Shown piece after piece: positions 8,525-16,253 of a stretch of 64,000 bases of DNA. The position numbers and the translations under genes are program-made. Under the pieces are notes generated by a model. It did not search any database. It had not been told where the DNA came from and was given only the letters and a program-made list of their open reading frames with translations. Location of the stretch: positions 1,165,200-1,229,199 of the forward strand of contig NZ_LR733406.1 of the NCBI RefSeq assembly GCF_902506505.1. Direction: 5' to 3'. How positions within the stretch are numbered: the first letter of the stretch is position 1; each line of letters begins with the position of its first letter. Source of the DNA: Pseudomonas sp. 8AS (GTDB lineage Bacteria; Pseudomonadota; Gammaproteobacteria; Pseudomonadales; Pseudomonadaceae).

Positions 8525-10801
8525 ATGTCCCGGATTCCGCTTCGACTCCACACCTGGTTGCGCCTGCAGCGCGAAGACGTGCCGCTGAGTGCCCGCGCCG
8601 ATGCGCTGTGCCGCGTACTGCGCGGCTGCGCGGAGGTGCGCCAGGCGTACTACCTGAGCTGGCAGGAGGCTGCCGGCATCTATGCCCATGAGGGCAGCGG
8701 CCAGCACCTGCCGCCGGGCCAGGGCGATCCGTCGCTGGCCAGCGACCGGGCGCTGTTCGAGCGCCTGGGGCAAGAGGGGCGGCTGAGCCTGGAGCAGGTG
8801 CGCAAGCTGGATGTGTGGCTGGCCGGGCGCCTGCGCCGCGCCGCCATCAGCCACGGCCAGGTGTTCGAGCTGGGCCTGGCCGCGGGGCAGGGCGGGCTGC
8901 TGCTGGTCGAGGTGGCGGAGGGGGTGAGCCTGGACTGGCTGGGCTGGGTGCAGGAGCTGCTGAGCACCCTGCTCGGCCTGCTCAACGGCCTGCTGCGCGC
9001 CTCGCCGCTGCTCGGCCACGACCCGCAGCCGAGCCTGCTGCTGGATGCCCAGGCGCGCCCGCTGGAGCTCAACGCGGCCCTGCTGGCGCTGCTCGCCGAC
9101 CTGCCGATGAGCCAGGTGCTGCGCCTGCTGCCGGTCAACCATGCGGCGCTGGTGCGCGCCTGCCTGGAGCAGCGCCGCGCCATCGAGGCGGTCGAGGCGC
9201 AGTGCGACGCGCGCATCCTGGTCTGGACCTTCATCCCCGACCCGCAGGAGCAGCGCGTGCTGGCGCGCTGCCAGGACGCCACCGAGCAGGTCCTGGCCGA
9301 GCGCGAGGCGGCCAAGGCGCGGCGCCTGTACCGGCTGATCACCGAGAACACCACCGACCTGATTTCCCGGCACACCCCGGACGGGCGCTTCCTCGACGCC
9401 TCGCCGGCCTCCTGGACGCTGCTCGGCTACTGGCCGGAGGAGCTGCGCGGGCAACTGGCCCAGGGCCTGTTCCATGCCCGCGACCTGGCCCAGCTGGTGC
9501 AGCGCACCCGCGATGCGCTGGAGCAGGACGGCTACCACACCATGACCTACCGCATCCGCCACCGCGACGGCCACTACCTGTGGTTCGAGACGGCCAGCCG
9601 GGCCATCCGCGAAACCTACACCGGGGCGGTGGTCGAGGTGGTCAGCGTGTCGCGCGACATCACCGCGCGGGTGCAGGCCGAGGAGAACCGCCGGCGCCTG
9701 GCCGAGGTGGTCGAGGCCAACACCGACCCGGTGCTGTTCATCGACCCGGACGGCCGCGTCACCTACCTCAACCCGGCGGCGCGGCGCACCCTGCGTCTGG
9801 CGCCCGAACAGGCCATGCCGGCCCTGGTCGAGCTGCTGGCGGCCGACGACCTGGCGCGGCTGCAGCGTGACGGCTGGCGCAGCGCCGAGCAGGCCGGGGT
9901 GTGGAGCACCGACCTGCGCCTGCGCCCGGCCGATGGCGGCGCCTCGGTGCCGGTGTCGCTGGTGCTGCTGGCGCACCGCGCCGCCGGCGGCGAGCGTTAT
10001 TACTCGCTGGTGGCGCGCGACATGACCGAGCGCGAGCTGCGCGAGGCCCAGCAGCGCCGCCATCAGGACGAACTGGCGCATACCGCGCGGCTGGTCACCC
10101 TCGGCGAGCTGGCCTCCGGCATCGCCCATGAGATCAACCAGCCGCTGGCGGCGGTGGTCAACTACGCCAGCGCCAGCCAGCGCTACCTGCAGGCGCTGGG
10201 CAGCAACCCGCAGGCCGCCGAACGGGTGGCCCAGGGCCTGGAGCGCATCACCGAACACGCCAACCATGCCTCGGAGGTGATCAAGCGCCTGCGCGCCTTC
10301 CTGCGCAAGGGCCAGCGGCGCATGCAGGCGCTGAATGTGGCTGAGGTGGCACGCGAGGCGGTGCGCCTGTGTGCCTGGGAAGCCAACGCCTGCCAGGTGG
10401 CGATCGACGAGCAGTTGCCGGACAATCTGCCGCCGGTCTACGCCGACCGGGTGCTGCTCGAACAGGTGCTGCTCAACCTGCTGCGCAATGCCATCGAGGC
10501 CAACCGCGAGGCGCATCCGCGACAGCCGTCGAGCATCCGGCTGGTGGCGCAAGGGTTGGCCGAGGGGCGGCTGGAGATCGACGTCCACGACCAGGGACCG
10601 GGGGTCGGCGAAGCCGAGCTGGAACGCATCTTCACCCCCTTCTACACCAGCAAGCCGGACGGCCTGGGCCTGGGCCTGTCGATGAGCCGCAGCATAGTCG
10701 AGGGCTTTGGCGGTTCCCTCGACGGCGTGCTTGATACGGGCGGCGGCCTGCTGATGCGCTGTCGCCTGCCGGCCATAGAACAACAACGAGATCAGGAGTA
10801 A
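8525..10801 (+). CDS. Soluble PAS-domain sensor histidine kinase
   Basis: 758 residues without clear membrane helices. Domains: an uncharacterised N-terminal region (~1-260), PAS with PAC-like end (~265-383), a second PAS (~385-505), HisKA (~515-590) with phospho-acceptor His ~535 in SGIAHEINQPLAAV, and an HATPase domain (~630-750) with N box RNAIEAN, DQGPGVG and GLGLGLSMSR. The H-box type matches the FixL/DctB/TodS group. It is followed four bases later by a FixJ-type regulator, so they form an operon. Being cytoplasmic, it should sense an internal signal such as redox state or a metabolite; no haem-binding residues could be assigned. Divergence from acyl-CoA synthetase suggests a role in carbon-acid metabolism. 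Confidence 0.92.
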   Translation: MSRIPLRLHTWLRLQREDVPLSARADALCRVLRGCAEVRQAYYLSWQEAAGIYAHEGSGQHLPPGQGDPSLASDRALFERLGQEGRLSLEQVRKLDVWLAGRLRRAAISHGQVFELGLAAGQGGLLLVEVAEGVSLDWLGWVQELLSTLLGLLNGLLRASPLLGHDPQPSLLLDAQARPLELNAALLALLADLPMSQVLRLLPVNHAALVRACLEQRRAIEAVEAQCDARILVWTFIPDPQEQRVLARCQDATEQVLAEREAAKARRLYRLITENTTDLISRHTPDGRFLDASPASWTLLGYWPEELRGQLAQGLFHARDLAQLVQRTRDALEQDGYHTMTYRIRHRDGHYLWFETASRAIRETYTGAVVEVVSVSRDITARVQAEENRRRLAEVVEANTDPVLFIDPDGRVTYLNPAARRTLRLAPEQAMPALVELLAADDLARLQRDGWRSAEQAGVWSTDLRLRPADGGASVPVSLVLLAHRAAGGERYYSLVARDMTERELREAQQRRHQDELAHTARLVTLGELASGIAHEINQPLAAVVNYASASQRYLQALGSNPQAAERVAQGLERITEHANHASEVIKRLRAFLRKGQRRMQALNVAEVAREAVRLCAWEANACQVAIDEQLPDNLPPVYADRVLLEQVLLNLLRNAIEANREAHPRQPSSIRLVAQGLAEGRLEIDVHDQGPGVGEAELERIFTPFYTSKPDGLGLGLSMSRSIVEGFGGSLDGVLDTGGGLLMRCRLPAIEQQRDQE

Positions 10802-10805
10802 CAGA

Positions 10806-11441
10806 ATGCCGACTGCAGCCGAGCAGCTGGTGTATGTGGTGGATGACGACCAGGGCATGCTCGATTCGACGGTGTGGCTGCTCGAATCGGTCGGCCTCAA
10901 GGCCGTGCCCTTCACCAATGGCCGGGACTTTCTCGACGCCTGCGATGCCAGCCGCAATGCCTGCGTGTTGCTGGATGTGCGCATGCCGGGCATGGGCGGG
11001 CTGAATGTGCAGGAGGATATGCGCGCGCGCGGCCTCGACCTGCCGGTGATCTTCGTCAGCGGCCACGCCGACGTGCCGATCGTGGTGCGCGCGTTCAAGG
11101 CCGGTGCCCACGATTTCATCGAGAAGCCGTACAACGAGCAGTTGCTGCTGGACAGCGTGCAGCAGGCCCTGAGCCGCATCGACGCGCGGCGCTCCGGCAA
11201 CAGCGGGCATGCCGAACTGCAGGCGCGCCTGGACAGCCTGACGCCGCGCGAGCGCGACGTGCTGCTGCCGCTGGTGCGCGGCTATACCAACCGCGAAGTG
11301 GCCGAGCAGCTGCAGATCAGCGTGAAGACCGTCGACCTGTACCGGGCCCGGGTGATGAAGCGCATGCAGGCCGAGCGCCTGCCCGACCTGGTCGGCATGC
11401 TGATCGCCGCCGGCCTGGTCGACCCGCTCAAGCTGCGCTGA
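10806..11441 (+). CDS. FixJ/NarL-family response regulator
   Basis: 211 residues. Receiver domain (~8-122) with the acid pair in VVDDDQG, phospho-acceptor Asp ~57 in LLDVRMPG and conserved Lys ~107 in FIEKPY; LuxR-type helix-turn-helix (~138-200) with LTPRERDVLLPLVRGYTNREVA. It is the cognate partner of the upstream kinase (4-bp spacing, Shine-Dalgarno GGAG within the kinase end). Likely activates the divergent acyl-CoA synthetase gene and perhaps yjcH-actP, as CrbR/ErdR-type regulators do for acetate genes; that target assignment is inference. Confidence 0.93.
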   Translation: MPTAAEQLVYVVDDDQGMLDSTVWLLESVGLKAVPFTNGRDFLDACDASRNACVLLDVRMPGMGGLNVQEDMRARGLDLPVIFVSGHADVPIVVRAFKAGAHDFIEKPYNEQLLLDSVQQALSRIDARRSGNSGHAELQARLDSLTPRERDVLLPLVRGYTNREVAEQLQISVKTVDLYRARVMKRMQAERLPDLVGMLIAAGLVDPLKLR

Positions 11442-11471
11442 CGGGGCCGGCCGGAGGTCTTCGGCGGCGGG

Positions 11472-11759
11472 CTATTTGCACAGCACGATCAGGCTGCGGC
11501 TGGAGAAACCGGCCGGGTTGAGGCCGAAGACGAAGTCCGCCGGGTCGTCTTCGCCGCTGTCGCTGCCGGCCTTGGCCAGGACCTTGTAGCCCTTGCTGCC
11601 GCAGGCGGCGGCGGCTTTCTTCTCGCATTTCTCCCAGCTCGAGGTGAGCCCGGAGCAGTTGATGTGCAGGCCCTTGCGGCCCTTCTTCTCGTAACTCTTG
11701 GATGTCGCGGCACAGCCGGCAAGCGCCAGCACAACCAATAGCAGCACAAGCCTGTTCAT
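11472..11759 (-). CDS. Small lipoprotein
   Basis: 95 residues starting MNRLVLLL, with lipobox LALAGC (lipid Cys ~16) followed by Ala, which favours the outer membrane. The mature part has three more Cys and ends in LIVLCK; it is rich in Lys in the first half. The open frame extends 37 codons upstream, but that part is Arg/Pro-rich and lacks a ribosome site, so the lipoprotein start is preferred. Family not recognised beyond a general resemblance to small Pseudomonas lipoproteins. Convergent with the response regulator gene. Confidence 0.75.
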   Translation of the reverse strand: MNRLVLLLVVLALAGCAATSKSYEKKGRKGLHINCSGLTSSWEKCEKKAAAACGSKGYKVLAKAGSDSGEDDPADFVFGLNPAGFSSRSLIVLCK

Positions 11760-12186
11760 GACGGTCCCCGGTTGGCTTGTCTGTGTCTGGCAGGCTTTTG
11801 GCCCGCCAACCCCTGTTAGCAATGGTGCCATCCGTGCCGCAGTTCTTTGTGGTGGCCGACTGCGTTGCACTCCCGGTTACCCGGGCGCGATGGCGTGCTG
11901 AGAAATAGCACAAAGCCGGGGGCGCAGGCGAGACAAAAAGCGTAACGGCCGCGGGCCGAGCATGCCGCTGCAGAGGCCTTGGCGCTGTTTGTCGAGGGGC
12001 AGCCGGCACGCCGGGCTGCAAGGTGACAAAAAAGGTCAGTTTGCGGCGCGCCGCTGCTCCCGGCCTGCCCGCTCGGGCCGGCGAGCCGCCGTATTGCGGG
12101 GTGGCCGGGCTGGCATGCTTCTGGCTATCTCCCAGGTACTTGCTGGCAGACTGCCAGTAACTTTGCTGCTCTGGGAAATGGGTGTC
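11760..12186. other. Gene-free stretch upstream of small ORF
   Basis: About 425 bases without a convincing gene. It holds the promoter region of the small lipoprotein and, near its right end, an inverted repeat CTGGCA-GAC-TGCCAG (12143-12157) that may be an operator or part of a leader. Nothing else was recognised. Confidence 0.5.
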
Positions 12187-12384
12187 ATGGACAGTGCCGG
12201 ACCTAAGGTGATTCATCTGTGCGAGTTCGATGCGCAGGGGGCATTGGAACGCCTCAACCGCATCACCGGCTTGCGCTTTGCGCGCTGGCCGCAATCGCTG
12301 GCGCCCCTGGCTCGCCAGGCGGCGGGCGAGGCGCCGCCGGACGAAGCGGCCGAGCCGGCCGCATGCAGCGTGGAAAGCGCCTAG
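12187..12384 (+). CDS. Small hypothetical protein
   Basis: 65 residues. The first half (MDSAGPKVIHLCEFD, then LERLNRITGLRFARWPQSL) reads like a conserved, codon-biased small protein; the second half is Ala/Glu-rich. No domain is recognised. An in-frame ATG nine bases earlier (12178) is an alternative start. A terminator-type hairpin begins 13 bases after the stop. Expression is plausible but unproven. Confidence 0.5.
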   Translation: MDSAGPKVIHLCEFDAQGALERLNRITGLRFARWPQSLAPLARQAAGEAPPDEAAEPAACSVESA

Positions 12385-12395
12385 CGCAGAAAAGC

Positions 12396-12424
12396 AAAAC
12401 CCCGCGGCAGGGCGCGGGGTTCGT
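12396..12424. terminator. Bidirectional terminator
   Basis: Perfect 9-bp stem AACCCCGCG (12398-12406) against CGCGGGGTT (12413-12421) with a 6-base loop. T-rich bases follow on the minus strand, so it best serves the convergent gene ending at 12440; it could also stop the small plus-strand gene. Confidence 0.7.
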
Positions 12425-12439
12425 CGTGGCGCAGTGGGC

Positions 12440-12832
12440 TCAGGCCGTGGCCTGGCGCCCCGCACTGTTCTGCAGCTCCACGGGCTGGACGAAGAGTTCC
12501 TCGACCACCAGGGTCTTGGCCGGCACGGCCGAGCGCAGGCGGATCTGCATGTCCTCGATCTTCTGTTTCACCGGCAGGCGCGCCACGCCGGAGAGCATGA
12601 CCTTGTTGTGCGCGTTGACCTTGCCGTGTTCGACCGCCACTTCGCGTTGCTGGCTGCCATCGCGATAGCTGACCAGCAGCGACACCGGCAGGTTGGCCAG
12701 CCCCGGCAAGTGCAGCCAGGCGGCCACGTTGAACTCGGCCACTCGCCCTTCGTACGGAGTGACCCCGGTGCGGGCGCTATTGACGATGCTGGAGGGGACC
12801 GGGCCGATCAGCTTGTCGGGGACTTGGGACAT
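12440..12832 (-). CDS. Conserved hypothetical protein
   Basis: 130 residues, no signal peptide and no membrane helix. The body alternates hydrophobic strands (VAAWLHLPGLANLPVSLLVSYRDG, MQIRLRSAVPAKTLVVEELFVQPV), suggesting a beta-rich fold. Function not recognised. Single gene with its own terminator; a Shine-Dalgarno-like CAAGTGGAGC precedes the ATG. Confidence 0.65.
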   Translation of the reverse strand: MSQVPDKLIGPVPSSIVNSARTGVTPYEGRVAEFNVAAWLHLPGLANLPVSLLVSYRDGSQQREVAVEHGKVNAHNKVMLSGVARLPVKQKIEDMQIRLRSAVPAKTLVVEELFVQPVELQNSAGRQATA

Positions 12833-12944
12833 GGGCAGGCTCCACTTGTACTGTTCTAGGTGTAGGAGTGGGGCAATTATAGGGGCGCGCCAGGGCGTGA
12901 AACTGTGCGCTCGGGCAGTATTGGCCGTGACCCTGGTCGCAGTT

Positions 12945-14354
12945 TCAGGCCAGGCGCAGCGGGTGGCGCACCACTGTCTGGGTGGTCAGGTTAGCCGCCG
13001 GTAACGGCAGCGCGGCCTGGTTGTTGACGTTGGCCAGTTGCAGCCAGAGATTCTCCCCTTCGCCGAACTGGCCGCAGGGCAGCCACAGGCCATGGTGCCA
13101 GCCATTGCCGGGCGCCGGGGTGCTCTGCAGCACGCCGGGGTGGGTCTGTGCGCTGGGCGCGCGCCGCAGCCAGGCCGGGCGCGGCAGGCCTTTCAGGTAG
13201 CGCAGGCCGAGGTGCAGACCGGCGCCGTTGAGGTGGCGCCAGCGCACCAGGGCCAGGCTCGGCGTGCCTTTGCCGGTCATTACCAGGACCAGCTGCCCAA
13301 CCGGTACTTGCGCGCCCAGCTCGGCGTCGCACAGCAGGCGGGCGCCGCCGGGGCTGGCGTCGAGCATCTGCGCCGTGCAGCACGGCGGGCGCTTTTCCAG
13401 CAGCTGCGCGTGAATCCCGGCCAGGCCGATGACCAGGCTGCAGTCGGCGCTGAAGTCGGCGCGCGGATGGCGGCGCTGCTGGCGGCCGAGCCAGTGCGGC
13501 TGTACGCGTTCGAGCAACTCGCGCTCGACCGCGCTCTGCAGCGGGGCGGGCTCGCGCAGGGCGACCAGCAGGGCGCCCAGCTCGAGGCGGCGCAGGCCGG
13601 CGGGATCGCTTTGCGGCGCCTGCTCGAGCGACAGGCAGGGTTGGGCGAGCGAGAGGTCGACGACGGTCGCCTCGTTGTCTTCGTCCGCCTCCCAGGGCAA
13701 CAGGCTGGCCAGGCCGGCCAGTGGCGTGAGCGCGGCGAAGAGGATCGGGCATTCGCCCTCGCCCAGGTGGAAGGGGTTGCTCATGGCCAGCAGCAGCGTC
13801 TGCTGGTAGAGGCCGCGCAGGGTCCCGGCCGGTGTCGGCTGGAATGCGGCGGCGACGTGTTCGTCGAGGCAGCCCTGGTGCTCGCCGATCCAGTACAGCA
13901 GGTGGCTGTCGCGCCAGAGCCCGGCCGGTGGTTCGCGGTACAGCTGGTAGTGGCGCATCAGGGTCTGCGCGATGAAGTGCTCGGCCATGTACAGGCACCA
14001 GGCCAGGTGCGGGCGCGAGGGCTGGCGGCCCTGGAGGATCTGCAGCAGCAGGCGTTTGAAGCCGCCGGCCAGCTCCTCGCAGAGGTGCACGAAGAGCGCC
14101 GAGGGCGCCGTGCTGCCACTGCAGGCCGCGGCGTAATGGCGGTATTCCTCGCTGAAGCTTTGCAGGGCGCGCTGCCTTTCCAGTAAGGTCATGGCGCTGC
14201 GATTGAGCCGCAAGAGCAAGTTCAGCGCCTGTTGCAGGGCGCTCTCCTGCGTCAGGGCGCGGGCCGCCTGCAACTGGGTGCAGAGATCGGCCAGGGCTGT
14301 GGCATTCTCCTCGAGGATGTCCGGCACTTCGAGGCGCAAGGCATCCAGCATCAT
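12945..14354 (-). CDS. PilZ-domain protein, putative c-di-GMP receptor
   Basis: 469 residues. The N-terminal ~300 residues are helical and unassigned. A PilZ domain follows (~315-410) with the RxxxR element in RRHPRADF and DxSxxG in LDASPGGARL, the two c-di-GMP contacts. It is therefore expected to bind c-di-GMP and act in surface motility or attachment; the output is unknown. Start at 14354 (MMLDALRLEV) has AGGG upstream; the longer open frame would run into the divergent thioredoxin gene. Only 30 bases separate the two divergent starts. Confidence 0.82.
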   Translation of the reverse strand: MMLDALRLEVPDILEENATALADLCTQLQAARALTQESALQQALNLLLRLNRSAMTLLERQRALQSFSEEYRHYAAACSGSTAPSALFVHLCEELAGGFKRLLLQILQGRQPSRPHLAWCLYMAEHFIAQTLMRHYQLYREPPAGLWRDSHLLYWIGEHQGCLDEHVAAAFQPTPAGTLRGLYQQTLLLAMSNPFHLGEGECPILFAALTPLAGLASLLPWEADEDNEATVVDLSLAQPCLSLEQAPQSDPAGLRRLELGALLVALREPAPLQSAVERELLERVQPHWLGRQQRRHPRADFSADCSLVIGLAGIHAQLLEKRPPCCTAQMLDASPGGARLLCDAELGAQVPVGQLVLVMTGKGTPSLALVRWRHLNGAGLHLGLRYLKGLPRPAWLRRAPSAQTHPGVLQSTPAPGNGWHHGLWLPCGQFGEGENLWLQLANVNNQAALPLPAANLTTQTVVRHPLRLA

Positions 14355-14384
14355 GTCAACCCTGCGTGCACGAGGATCGAATGC

Positions 14385-14852
14385 ATGGGAATGCGACTCC
14401 AGGTTATGGTGGGAATACTGGCCGGGCTGCTGTTGGCCGGCTGCGCCGAGGACATGGGCGTCGATCAGCATGGACGAAAGGTAACGGCTGAGCAGCTGGA
14501 AGGCCAGTGGTTAGTGATCAATTACTGGGCCCAGTGGTGCGCGCCGTGCCGCACCGAGATCCCCGAGCTGAACCGCCTCAGCGAGCAGCTGGCGGGGCGC
14601 GCCACCCGGGTGCTGGGGGTCAACTTCGATGCCTTGCAGGGCGAGGCGTTGCGCCAGGCGGCAGACGATTTCGGCATCCGCTTCAGCGTGCTGGCGCAGG
14701 ATCCGGCGGCGCGCTACCGGCTGCCGCGCAACGAGGTGCTGCCGGTGACCTATATCATCGACAGCCAGGGGCAGGTGCGCGAGCGCCTGGTCGGGGAACA
14801 GACCGCCGCCGGCTTGCTGGCGCGGCTGGGCGAACTGCAGGGGCGGGAGTAG
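14385..14852 (+). CDS. TlpA-like thioredoxin lipoprotein
   Basis: 155 residues. Lipobox LLAGC with lipid Cys ~20, then a thioredoxin fold with the redox motif WCAPC at ~51-55 and the cis-proline region LPVTYIIDSQG. It is likely a membrane-anchored periplasmic thiol-disulfide reductase of the TlpA/ResA type. GAGG lies nine bases before the ATG at 14385; a second in-frame ATG is at 14391. The acylphosphatase gene follows four bases after the stop, so the two are co-transcribed. Confidence 0.88.
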   Translation: MGMRLQVMVGILAGLLLAGCAEDMGVDQHGRKVTAEQLEGQWLVINYWAQWCAPCRTEIPELNRLSEQLAGRATRVLGVNFDALQGEALRQAADDFGIRFSVLAQDPAARYRLPRNEVLPVTYIIDSQGQVRERLVGEQTAAGLLARLGELQGRE

Positions 14853-14856
14853 GGCG

Positions 14857-15132
14857 ATGGCGACCATCTGTGTGCATGGCTATATCAGCGGCAAGGTGCA
14901 GGGCGTGTATTTTCGCCAGAGCACCAGCGTCGAGGCCGAGCGTCTGGAGCTCAATGGCTGGGTGCGCAACCTGCCGGACGGGCGGGTCGAGGTGCTGGCC
15001 GAGGGTGCGGAGGCGGCGGTGCGCGAGCTGGTCGAGTGGCTGGCCAGCGGCCCGGCCAAGGCCGAGGTCACCGCGGTCGAGCTGGAAGAGCAGGCCCTGC
15101 AGGGGATCGCCGGGTTCATCGTGCGCCGTTGA
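14857..15132 (+). CDS. acyP: Acylphosphatase
   Basis: 91 residues, the usual size. Hydrolyses the carboxyl-phosphate bond of acyl phosphates. The phosphate loop GKVQGVYFRQS holds the catalytic Arg ~20, and GWVRNLPDGR holds the catalytic Asn ~38. Cytoplasmic. Second gene of a two-gene unit with the thioredoxin lipoprotein. Confidence 0.95.
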   Translation: MATICVHGYISGKVQGVYFRQSTSVEAERLELNGWVRNLPDGRVEVLAEGAEAAVRELVEWLASGPAKAEVTAVELEEQALQGIAGFIVRR

Positions 15133-15178
15133 GGCCGCGGCAGATGCGCCCGGGCGTGTAGAGGTTGAGCATGCTTTT

Positions 15179-15242
15179 GTAGGAGCGGGCTTGCCCGCGA
15201 TTGGGGCGCCCACAAGAGCATCACGACCAAGGTCGCTCCTAG
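15179..15242. repeat. REP-type palindromic element
   Basis: GTAGGAGCGGGCTTGCCCGC carries a compact hairpin GCGGGC-TT-GCCCGC (15185-15198), and AAGGTCGCTCCTA at the right end is a degenerate inverted partner. The core matches the REP family common in intergenic DNA of pseudomonads. It lies between convergent acyP and the lipoprotein gene. Confidence 0.75.
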
Positions 15243-15277
15243 GGTTCAGGTCTTCAACCCATAACGGGTACAGCGCC

Positions 15278-16228
15278 TCAGTCGTTGCCCGGATCGGCGA
15301 CCAGGCGTCCGGCTTCCTTGGTCAACTTTTGCAGGAACTCCTGCTGCAGCTCCGGATCGTTGCGGGTCAGCTCGATCAGGCTCTGCTCCAGTTCGCTGGC
15401 CTCTTCCTCCAGGCCCAGGTCGGACAGGCGCTTGACCCGGTGCACCCACTGCGCCACTTCGTCGTCTTCCAGATCGTCATAGATCAGCGCGTGGGCTTCC
15501 TGCAGCTTGCCGCGCAGGGCCCGGCTGACCAGCAGGCTGGCGTCGGCGCGGGTGTTGTCCAGCGGGTCTTCCACGCTCAGCAGCAGGTTGCCGACCCGGC
15601 TCACGTCCTGGGCGGCGAACGGATCGTCGAGCAGGTTCAGGCGCAGCACGCCATTGCGGTCGGTGCTCAGCTCATGGGTAGTCTCGCCGGCCTTGACCAT
15701 GACCGGGCGCTCGACCCACGGCAGGCTGGAGTATTCCATGCGCTTGTCCAGCTGGCGCTCGTCGAGGCTGGCCAGGTTTTGCTGCGAACGGCCGTTGGAC
15801 TCGACGTTCATTGCCGGGTTGATGCCGGCGAAGCCGTAGCTGATCCAGTCCTTGGTCGCGCTGTCGGGCAGGCGGCCGAGCATCACCACGTTGAGCACGT
15901 TGGCACCCACGCCGGCGACCACCGCCACCACGCCCAGCGGCACTTCGTAGAGTTCGCGCCAGGCCTGGTAGGGGGTGTAGCGGTCGTAGCGGCGGGTGAC
16001 CTCGAACTCGGTGACTTCGAAGGTCTTCTGGTCATGCACGCGCACTCGCCGTTGCGGCAGTTCGAGCAGGCGCGGTTCGCCGACGTCGATCTGCAGGCTG
16101 TGGTCGAGCAGTTTGCGCTCGATGCGCTCTTCCTGTTCGCTGCGCTGTGGCAAGTGGTTGGCACAGCCGCCGAGAAAGAGGGCGCCGCTCAGGGCGGCGC
16201 CGAGGCGCAGGGTACTTCGCTTGAACAT
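15278..16228 (-). CDS. Conserved lipoprotein next to proS
   Basis: 316 residues; lipobox FLGGC with lipid Cys ~22. A hydrophobic patch (VPLGVVAVVAGVGANVLNVVMLG, ~97-119) could be a membrane-associated segment; the C terminus is acidic and helical. Function unknown. It follows proS on the same strand by 25 bases and is probably co-transcribed. From memory the same arrangement occurs in P. aeruginosa. Confidence 0.82.
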   Translation of the reverse strand: MFKRSTLRLGAALSGALFLGGCANHLPQRSEQEERIERKLLDHSLQIDVGEPRLLELPQRRVRVHDQKTFEVTEFEVTRRYDRYTPYQAWRELYEVPLGVVAVVAGVGANVLNVVMLGRLPDSATKDWISYGFAGINPAMNVESNGRSQQNLASLDERQLDKRMEYSSLPWVERPVMVKAGETTHELSTDRNGVLRLNLLDDPFAAQDVSRVGNLLLSVEDPLDNTRADASLLVSRALRGKLQEAHALIYDDLEDDEVAQWVHRVKRLSDLGLEEEASELEQSLIELTRNDPELQQEFLQKLTKEAGRLVADPGND

Positions 16229-16253
16229 GATGGCTCTTGATGAACGCGCTGGA

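Noticed and set aside
8495..11200. 901-codon minus-strand open frame opposite the histidine kinase
   Set aside because: Shadow frame; Gln/Arg/His-rich, no motifs, while the plus strand has complete kinase and regulator domains.
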